Under the pieces are notes generated by a model, which worked only from the letters and a program-made list of their open reading frames with translations, was not told the DNA's origin and ran no database searches. From DASSBG01 sp965651365 (GTDB taxonomy: Bacteria; Pseudomonadota; Gammaproteobacteria; Xanthomonadales; Rhodanobacteraceae), in the NCBI GenBank assembly GCA_965651365.1, contig CBFGSA010000094.1:1-11034 (forward strand): a stretch of DNA of 11,034 nt, in the 5' to 3' direction. This document shows positions 1-5,857 of the stretch, piece after piece; positions within the stretch are counted from its first letter, which is position 1; every line of letters begins with the position of its first letter. A program made the position numbers and the translations under genes.

Positions 1-863
<863 letters not shown>

Positions 864-865
864 AA

Positions 866-880
866 GCGGCCCATGGCCGC
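866..880 (+). terminator. Short GC hairpin after ppsA, possible weak terminator
   Basis: GCGGCC (866-871) and GGCCGC (875-880) form a perfect 6-bp stem with a CAT loop, beginning two bases after the ppsA stop codon. No T-run follows, so it is not a canonical intrinsic terminator. It may only protect the mRNA end or assist Rho-dependent termination. Confidence 0.3.
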
Positions 881-1090
881 GATTGGCGGCAAGCCCATCG
901 CGCGCATGGCGCGCTTGCGCCAGACTGAACCGCAGCTCACTGGCCGACGCCGAATGGCCCGGAAATTTTGTTCAGGTTCACCCTGCCCGGGAAATAGTGA
1001 TACCCGGAACGTGTTCCCGTGCCAGCGCGCCATCGGCCAATCGATGGATCACCGCGCCGGCACGCCGATTCCATCACCAGGGAGACCAGG

Positions 1091-1456
1091 ATGAAGCGAT
1101 TATCCGTAGTGTTGTTGCTGGCAACCGTGTGGAGCACGGCAGCCTTGGCGGCAGACAAAGATGATGCACGCGTGGCGATCGCGCAGGCGCAGGCTGCCGT
1201 TCAGGCTGCCGAAAACGCCGACGCAACCACCGCAGCAAATACCGAGATGCGCGCGGCGCAGGACAACCTGACCGCAGCGCGCGGCGCCAGCGATCGGCGC
1301 AACTGGGATGCTGCCGTGCTCAATGCCCAGAAGGCGGTTGCCGATGCCAATCTGGCCAGCGCCCGCGCACGCCAGCAGCGCGCCACCCAGGCCACCAGCG
1401 AAATCGAGGCGAGCATCGAATCGATGCGCCAGCAAATCACACCTGCAGGGAGCTGA
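1091..1456 (+). CDS. Periplasmic DUF4398 domain protein
   Basis: This is a 121-residue exported protein. The N-terminus (MKRLSVVLLLATVWSTAALA) is a Sec signal peptide with likely cleavage after the Ala at residue 20, just before ADKDD. The rest is Ala/Gln-rich and predicted fully helical. It contains ARVAIAQAQAAVQAAE and NWDAAVLNAQKAVADANLA, the two-helix pattern of DUF4398, a domain of unknown function found in envelope proteins. The start at 1091 is chosen because GGGAGA lies just upstream and the signal peptide begins there; an upstream in-frame ATG at 1019 would add 24 non-signal-like residues. The stop is 3 bp before the OmpA-like gene, and that gene's ribosome-binding site overlaps the end of this one, so the two are co-transcribed and probably coupled. 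The fact that the next protein seems to carry the same domain suggests the pair acts together at the envelope. This is inference; no function is established. Confidence 0.85.
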   Translation: MKRLSVVLLLATVWSTAALAADKDDARVAIAQAQAAVQAAENADATTAANTEMRAAQDNLTAARGASDRRNWDAAVLNAQKAVADANLASARARQQRATQATSEIEASIESMRQQITPAGS

Positions 1457-1459
1457 GCC

Positions 1460-2344
1460 ATGAAAATCATGACTGTTCGACTGACTTCACTTCTCGCCCT
1501 GCTCTTTCTCGCGGCCTGCGCGACCACACCCAAGGGACCGCCGCCGGAGCAGGTGCGCCTGAACAATCAACTGACCCAACTGCGTTCCGATCAGCGCGTG
1601 GCGTCCAATGCGCCGGACGAGCTGGACAAGGCGCAGGCGGCCGTCAACAGTCTGGCTGCCGAATCGCGTAATCTCGATGAGCAGCACTACCAGCAAAAGG
1701 TGTACATCGCCGATCGCCTGGTACAGACCGCCGAGGCCATCGGCATGGCCCGTTACCAGGAAAAGCGCGGCGACGAACTGGGCCGTCAGCGCGACCAGTT
1801 GCTTTTGCAGGTGAAATCGCGCCAGGCCGAGCAGGCGCGGCAGGCCGCCACGGCGGCCCAGGCCACGGCCGAGGCCGAGCGCCGCAATGCCGAGATGGCC
1901 CGCGAGGAAGCGGCCAGCGCGCACGCGAAGCTCGACGCGATGCGCAGCGAACTCAGCGACTTGAAGACCAGGCAAACCAAGCGCGGTCTGGTCATCACGC
2001 TGGGTGATGTGCTGTTCGAAGTGGACCAGGCGGACCTCAAGCCCGGCGCCGCACGCACGCTGGACCAGCTGGCGCAGGCCTTGAAGGATGATTCCGCCGC
2101 CAGGATCCAGATCGAAGGGCACACTGACTCCACCGGCAGCCGCGCCCACAACATGGTGCTGTCACGCGAGCGGGCCGAGTCGGTGAAATCCTATCTCGTG
2201 TCACATGGTATTGATGGCAGCCGCATCACCACCCGCGGCCTGGGACCGGACTATCCGGTTGCCACCAACAAGACGTCAGCGGGTCGCCAGCAAAACCGCC
2301 GCGTCGAGGTGATCGTCAAGAACCCCGAAGCCACGACGCAATGA
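1460..2344 (+). CDS. OmpA-like peptidoglycan-binding lipoprotein with N-terminal DUF4398-type region
   Basis: This 294-residue lipoprotein probably links the outer membrane to peptidoglycan. The signal peptide ends in a lipobox (LAAC, lipidated Cys20) followed by ATTPKG. Residues about 28-110 resemble DUF4398. Residues 110-172 are an Ala/Glu/Arg-rich coiled coil. Residues about 175-287 are an OmpA C-terminal domain, with FEVDQADLKPGA, IQIEGHTDSTGS, LSRERAESVKSYL and NKTSAGRQQNRRVEV. The Asp and Arg that grip diaminopimelate in this family are present, as D223 and R238 spaced 15 apart. GGGAG lies 7 nt before ATG 1460, inside the 3' end of the preceding gene. ATG 1469 is a possible alternative start that would shorten the signal peptide. 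It is not classical OmpA, because there is no beta-barrel. Its order resembles Pal-like or YiaD-like lipoproteins with a helical spacer. It is followed by a REP-like hairpin. Confidence 0.9.
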   Translation: MKIMTVRLTSLLALLFLAACATTPKGPPPEQVRLNNQLTQLRSDQRVASNAPDELDKAQAAVNSLAAESRNLDEQHYQQKVYIADRLVQTAEAIGMARYQEKRGDELGRQRDQLLLQVKSRQAEQARQAATAAQATAEAERRNAEMAREEAASAHAKLDAMRSELSDLKTRQTKRGLVITLGDVLFEVDQADLKPGAARTLDQLAQALKDDSAARIQIEGHTDSTGSRAHNMVLSRERAESVKSYLVSHGIDGSRITTRGLGPDYPVATNKTSAGRQQNRRVEVIVKNPEATTQ

Positions 2345-2441
2345 CGCCCTGACGAGCATCGTGATTCCGTGGCCGCACAGCGCGCCTTGACGCAGCGGTG
2401 CGCTGTGTTTGGCGGCACCACGGCACGGCTCTCGGCAATCC

Positions 2442-2479
2442 CGTCATCCCGGACGCCGCGCAGCGGCGATCCGGGATCC
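2442..2479. repeat. REP-like palindrome between convergent genes, likely bidirectional terminator
   Basis: ATCCCGGACGCCGC (2446-2459) pairs with GCGGCGATCCGGGAT (2463-2477) with a single bulged base and a 3-nt loop, giving about a 14-bp GC-rich stem headed by CGTC. It sits 97 bp after the OmpA-like stop and 35 bp beyond the end of the convergent protease gene. The CGTCATCCCGG head and the intergenic, convergent location are typical of the dispersed palindromes I associate with Lysobacterales genomes. The copy number elsewhere cannot be seen here. There is no T-run, so its role in termination is inferred. Confidence 0.6.
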
Positions 2480-2513
2480 ACTCGCGCACCGGCGGCCCCA
2501 TGCAGGCCGATGG

Positions 2514-4019
2514 TTACAACTCCAGACCGTCGGCAAAAATCGTGTCGGCCATGCGTACCGCAGCCCAGGCATCCAGGCGGCCGTAGCCGGCCTGGTAGTT
2601 GGGCCAGTCGGCCAGGCTCAGGCCGCCGCAAGTGGAGTGGTATGGATCGGTGATGCCGCTGCGCTGCGCGCTGGCGTGCAGAATCTGCGCAATCCGGTCG
2701 GGGTGACCGCGCAGGGCCGGATTGACCGAAATCATCAGCGCCACGGTGCCGGCCACATGCGGCGTGGCCATGCTGGTGCCGCTCTTGTCGCCGTAGCTGT
2801 TGGTCGGGACACTGGAGCGCACGTTGACACCCGGCGCTGCCAGATCCAGGTAGACATTTGCGCCCGAAGCGCCCGGTGAAGGTCCACGGCTGGAAAAACC
2901 GGCCAGAGCGTCGCCACTGTCGGTCGCCGCCACGGCGAAGCTCTCGGCGTAGCTGCCCGGCGCGTTGACGATCGAGTTGCACGACGAGCCCTCGTTGCCG
3001 GCGGCCGCGGCGTAGAAGATGCCACCGGCAATGACATTGTCGACCGCCGTGCGGATTTCCTCGCCCGTGGTGCAGCCTTCTTCAGGCACGCAGGCCCAGG
3101 AATTGTTGATCACGTCCGGCGCCTTGGCCGGGTCGGGATTGTTGCCGGCCAGATCGGTGGGTGCCAGCATCCACTGCATGCATTCGATGTAGCGCGCCGG
3201 CGTTCCCCAGCCCGCATCCATGTTGCGGCAGCCGATCCAGCGCGCATCCGGAGCTACCCCGACCTGGTTGGCGCCGCCGTCATCGCCGATCATCGTGCCC
3301 ATGGTGTGGGTGCCGTGGCTCTGATCGTCACAGGGTACGGGAGAATCCACCCCACAACTGCTGCCGTGCTGATCGCTGTGGATAGCATCGTGCCAGTTGT
3401 AGTTGTGGTCGGCGCTGATGCCGTTCCAGCCACGGTACTGCGCCTTCAATGCCGGGTGATCCCACTGGTAGCCGGTATCCTCACCGGCCACCACGGCGCC
3501 CTGCCCGGTTACGCCATGCGCCCAGGCTTCAGGTGCGTTGATCGTGGTCAGACCCCAGGGAAGCGACTGCGCTGCCTGCGTCTGACCGGGGCGCTGCGCA
3601 GGCGGCCGAGGCAGGCCGCGAAATGGCTGATTGGAAACAATCCGCGCCACATCGGCGCGTGCCGCCAGGGCGGTCAGTTGCGCGGCATCGAGTCGGGTCG
3701 CGATCACGCTGGCAATCCAGTAGTCGCGGTGGGCAATGCCGCGCCGATCCAGCCAGTCGCGCAGCAGCGCCTGCTCGCTGTCGGCGCGCGCCCGAAGCGC
3801 CGCCACCAGTGCCCGCCGCCGCACCACCACATCGGCATCGGCGCGCAACGGCGCCAGTGGTGGCACGTCCTTGCCCGGCGTGGCCACCAGTACCGCTACG
3901 CTGCCGTTCGCCCGGGCGCTGGCCAGCAAGGTCGGGGCAGCGTCAACAGCATGCACGACCGGGCAAGCCAGGCCGACAGACACTCCTGCAATGATCCATC
4001 TGTATCGGAAAAGAACCAT
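2514..4019 (-). CDS. Secreted subtilisin-like serine protease (S8 family)
   Basis: This is a 501-residue exported endopeptidase. It has a signal peptide at residues 1-24 (hydrophobic core IIAGVSVGLA, cleavage after VVHA) and a propeptide-like region to about residue 150. The catalytic domain follows. The triad is visible: D181 in VVAGEDTGYQWDHP, H235 in SHGTHTMGT and S416 in GTSMATPHVAGT. The oxyanion Asn is N342 in AAGNEGS. The order and the INAPEAWAHGVTG segment resemble bacillopeptidase F-type enzymes. The catalytic domain has eight cysteines, suggesting up to four disulfides. The last residues, ADTIFADGLEL, form a C-terminal motif shared with the small protein at 4754-5029. Start 4019 is preferred because GGGGAG lies 10 nt upstream and the signal peptide begins there; ATGs at 4037 and 4085 would add non-signal-like residues. 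It is divergent from the 4193 operon. The substrate is unknown. Confidence 0.93.
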   Translation of the reverse strand: MVLFRYRWIIAGVSVGLACPVVHAVDAAPTLLASARANGSVAVLVATPGKDVPPLAPLRADADVVVRRRALVAALRARADSEQALLRDWLDRRGIAHRDYWIASVIATRLDAAQLTALAARADVARIVSNQPFRGLPRPPAQRPGQTQAAQSLPWGLTTINAPEAWAHGVTGQGAVVAGEDTGYQWDHPALKAQYRGWNGISADHNYNWHDAIHSDQHGSSCGVDSPVPCDDQSHGTHTMGTMIGDDGGANQVGVAPDARWIGCRNMDAGWGTPARYIECMQWMLAPTDLAGNNPDPAKAPDVINNSWACVPEEGCTTGEEIRTAVDNVIAGGIFYAAAAGNEGSSCNSIVNAPGSYAESFAVAATDSGDALAGFSSRGPSPGASGANVYLDLAAPGVNVRSSVPTNSYGDKSGTSMATPHVAGTVALMISVNPALRGHPDRIAQILHASAQRSGITDPYHSTCGGLSLADWPNYQAGYGRLDAWAAVRMADTIFADGLEL

Positions 4020-4192
4020 GCGAGTATTGCTCCCCATACGAGCGGCACCGGAAGCAGCATAGCAGCGGTACCCGTCATTGCCCATGGCTTGCCATCCTCG
4101 TCAGGTTTGTCCATTATCACTTCTGGCGTGAGGGGGGCACGCAGCCCCGAGCGCATTCCAGAAATACCACCCGCTACCAAGGAATGTCTGTC
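4020..4192. promoter_or_regulatory. Divergent intergenic region between protease and the 4193 operon
   Basis: This 173-bp region must hold promoters for both directions. On the minus strand TGATAAT (around 4113-4119) resembles an extended -10 element, but no convincing -35 accompanies it. GGGGC-TGCGT-GCCCC (minus strand, about 4132-4147) is a small stem. No clear promoter is visible on the plus strand. The region is less GC-rich than its neighbours. A minus-strand open frame crosses it and is discussed in the findings. Confidence 0.35.
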
Positions 4193-4744
4193 ATGAAATT
4201 ACCATTTCGCACCATCGTGTTTGCTGCATTGAGCCTGTTTGTCCTTGGCGTGCACGCCTCGGGCGTGCCCGAAGACGAACTCAAGGAGAACGGCAAAGGC
4301 ATCATTCACGACTACAGCAACATGCATGAGGGCGATGACATCGACTGGCTGTGGGTTGCCCCCGGTGTAAAACTGGCCGACTACCGCTACACGATCAAGT
4401 CGACCAAGAACCTGACCATGCTGGTGGATCACGATCTGATGAAGGTGTTCAAGGACGACTTCCCCGAGCAATTGCGCAAGGCCGGGTCACGCAGCGCCAG
4501 CGCACCGACGCTGAATGTCGATCTGGCGGTGTACTGGGCCGAACATGCCAACCGCGCCAAGGCGTGGATTCCGTTCTCCGGCGGCCACCTGGCCCAGGCC
4601 GGGGTCGGCGTCGAATTCGTTTTCCGCGACAAGTCAGGCAAGGTGGTCGCCAAGATTCGTCACGCGGCTCGTGAAGGCGGGCGGCTCGAAGATGCCGGCC
4701 AGGAAGTCTGCGACGACGTTGCCGAGTTCATCAACGAGAACTGA
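4193..4744 (+). CDS. Putative secreted protein, weak DUF3313/DUF4410-like pattern
   Basis: This is a 183-residue protein with a Sec signal peptide (MKLPFRTIVFAALSLFVLGVHA, likely cleavage before SGVPEDE). I do not recognise it firmly. The segment WVAPGVKLADYRYTI early in the mature part, a polar alpha/beta middle, the Gly-rich GGHLAQAGVGVEFVFRDKSGKVV and a final helix (EVCDDVAEFINEN) resemble small periplasmic or lipoprotein families such as DUF3313 and DUF4410. There is no lipobox cysteine, so it should be soluble and periplasmic. Start 4193 is chosen because AAGGA (4179-4183) is 9 nt upstream; ATG 4184 would lie directly on that ribosome-binding site. Its stop codon is 9 bp before the next gene, whose GAGG site overlaps this stop, so the two are in one operon with chaC downstream. 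Function unknown. Confidence 0.75.
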   Translation: MKLPFRTIVFAALSLFVLGVHASGVPEDELKENGKGIIHDYSNMHEGDDIDWLWVAPGVKLADYRYTIKSTKNLTMLVDHDLMKVFKDDFPEQLRKAGSRSASAPTLNVDLAVYWAEHANRAKAWIPFSGGHLAQAGVGVEFVFRDKSGKVVAKIRHAAREGGRLEDAGQEVCDDVAEFINEN

Positions 4745-4753
4745 GGCAAGCCC

Positions 4754-5029
4754 ATGAAACCCCCTGAACTTGTCGCCATGCTCGCGCTCGGCGCACTCCT
4801 GTGCGCGGCGTCCCCGGACGCCAGCGCAACCCAGTATGGGGTCACCGGCACGGTGGACTTCGGCAATGGCAGTGACAATCTGCCCGCGGGTGTCACCTTT
4901 GGCGATTCAAGCTACGATGCAAGCTCCGGGTTCCTGTCTTCTGGCCAGTTCGGTTTTCCGCAGGCAATGGCAAGCAGCCACACCGACTTGGGTGATCTGA
5001 TCTTCCTGGACGGCTTCCAGTTGCACTGA
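4754..5029 (+). CDS. Very small secreted protein with C-terminal IFxDGF motif
   Basis: This 91-residue protein is not a family I recognise. The N-terminus (MKPPELVAMLALGALLCAAS...) is a signal peptide, probably cut after ASA near residue 26, leaving a mature chain of about 65 residues. The mature part is rich in Gly, Ser, Phe and Asp (TVDFGNGSDNLPAG, TFGDSSYDASSG) and should be beta-strand or loop rather than helical. It ends DLGDLIFLDGFQLH. This matches the end of the neighbouring protease (ADTIFADGLEL) at D, I, F, D, G and L. The codons at the shared positions differ, so it is not a recent DNA duplication. GAGG lies 7 nt before the ATG and overlaps the stop of the upstream gene, so translation is probably coupled. 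chaC follows after 10 bp. It may be a minimal carrier of the tag or a remnant of a larger tagged protein. Confidence 0.7.
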   Translation: MKPPELVAMLALGALLCAASPDASATQYGVTGTVDFGNGSDNLPAGVTFGDSSYDASSGFLSSGQFGFPQAMASSHTDLGDLIFLDGFQLH

Positions 5030-5039
5030 AGCCGGACGG

Positions 5040-5648
5040 ATGTCACACGACACCACGGCCATCAACCGCACCCGCCAGGACTTCAGCGCGCGTGACAGCG
5101 TGTGGCTGTTCGGCTACGGCTCGCTGATCTACAAGGCCGGCTTCAACTATCTGGAAAAGCGCCCGGCGCACATCCGCGGCTGGCAGCGGCGTTTCTGGCA
5201 GGGCTCGCACGATCATCGCGGCACACCCGAAGCGCCGGGCCGGGTGCTGACGCTGATCCCGGCGGAAGGCTCCGCGTGCGGCGGCATGGCCTATCGCATC
5301 ACGCCCGCGCGGCTGGAGGCGCTGGATGTACGCGAGAAGAATGGCTACCTGCGTTTTGAAACCGAACTGACGTTTGCCGATGGCAGCCATGCCAGTGGCC
5401 TGGTCTATATCGCCCAGCCCGACAATGATGCCTGGCTCGGCCCGGCCAGTGCCGAGGACATCGCCCGCCACATCGCCCGCTCATCCGGACCCAGCGGTCC
5501 CAACCGCGATTACCTGCTCAAGCTGGCGGACGCCCTGCGCGCAATGGGTGAAAACGATCCGCATGTGTTTGCGGTGGAACGTGCGCTGCACGAACTGGAG
5601 GGCCAGGCCGACGCTGCGCGCACTCGCAACCGGCACACGCACCTGTAG
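5040..5648 (+). CDS. chaC: ChaC-family glutathione-specific gamma-glutamylcyclotransferase
   Basis: This 202-residue cytosolic enzyme is predicted to cleave reduced glutathione to 5-oxoproline and Cys-Gly. The substrate loop is visible as WLFGYGSLIY (YGSL, residues 26-29). The catalytic glutamate is E99 in LDVREKNGYL, the LD.RE..GY signature of ChaC proteins. GWQRRFWQGSHDHRGTPEAPGRVLTL, interrupted here only by residue numbering (about 47-72), matches the second family block. There is no signal peptide. The length is close to that of bacterial ChaC. The only upstream ribosome-binding sequence is a weak GGACGG next to ATG 5040. With just 10 bp after the small secreted protein, translation may depend on coupling. 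Association with two exported proteins is unusual for a cytosolic glutathione enzyme and does not reveal a shared role. The symbol is used for family membership, not proven orthology. Confidence 0.9.
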   Translation: MSHDTTAINRTRQDFSARDSVWLFGYGSLIYKAGFNYLEKRPAHIRGWQRRFWQGSHDHRGTPEAPGRVLTLIPAEGSACGGMAYRITPARLEALDVREKNGYLRFETELTFADGSHASGLVYIAQPDNDAWLGPASAEDIARHIARSSGPSGPNRDYLLKLADALRAMGENDPHVFAVERALHELEGQADAARTRNRHTHL

Positions 5649-5674
5649 GGGCACGCCATGCGCGCGAGGCTGAC

Positions 5675-5707
5675 GCGGAAACGCCCGACAATATCCCGGG
5701 TTTCCGC
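5675..5707. terminator. Inverted repeat between convergent chaC and rapA
   Basis: GCGGAAAC (5675-5682) and GTTTCCGC (5700-5707) are a perfect 8-bp inverted repeat, extendable by about two G-C pairs after one bulge, with a loop of about 12 nt. It starts 27 bp after the chaC stop. The convergent rapA gene ends at 5858. No T-run follows on either strand, so it is a candidate Rho-assisted or mRNA-stabilising stem rather than a textbook terminator. The rest of 5649-5857 holds no gene I can support. Confidence 0.45.
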
Positions 5708-5857
5708 CTTCGGCTGCGCGCAAGATGATGGCTTTTGGCGGGTTTGTGCTGCGCTTGGCGCTGCTGGCAGGAAGGCACGCAAAGCGGGATGACGAATTGG
5801 ACGGTGCGCTGCGCTGTGCTCAGCGGCACCCTGCGGCGGGGTGTGATGTCGCAGAAT

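Noticed and set aside
864..1090. Small RNA or gene between ppsA and the DUF4398 gene
   Set aside because: Short frames here lack ribosome-binding sites and overlap each other. Apart from the 866-880 stem and a loose GC-rich inverted repeat near 890-920, no terminator or promoter pair supports an RNA gene.
1487..2154. Minus-strand open frames of 220 and 122 codons opposite the OmpA-like gene
   Set aside because: They are shadows of a gene with a clear lipobox and OmpA domain; their translations have no recognisable features.
3306..4196. Plus-strand 296-codon open frame opposite the protease
   Set aside because: It is antisense to a protease with a complete catalytic triad, has no domain or good start site, and reflects GC-rich codon use.
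5658..5789. 43-codon frame after chaC starting at ATG 5658
   Set aside because: It spans the inverted repeat and a probable half REP element, and its translation is the kind produced by intergenic palindromes. There is no conserved feature.
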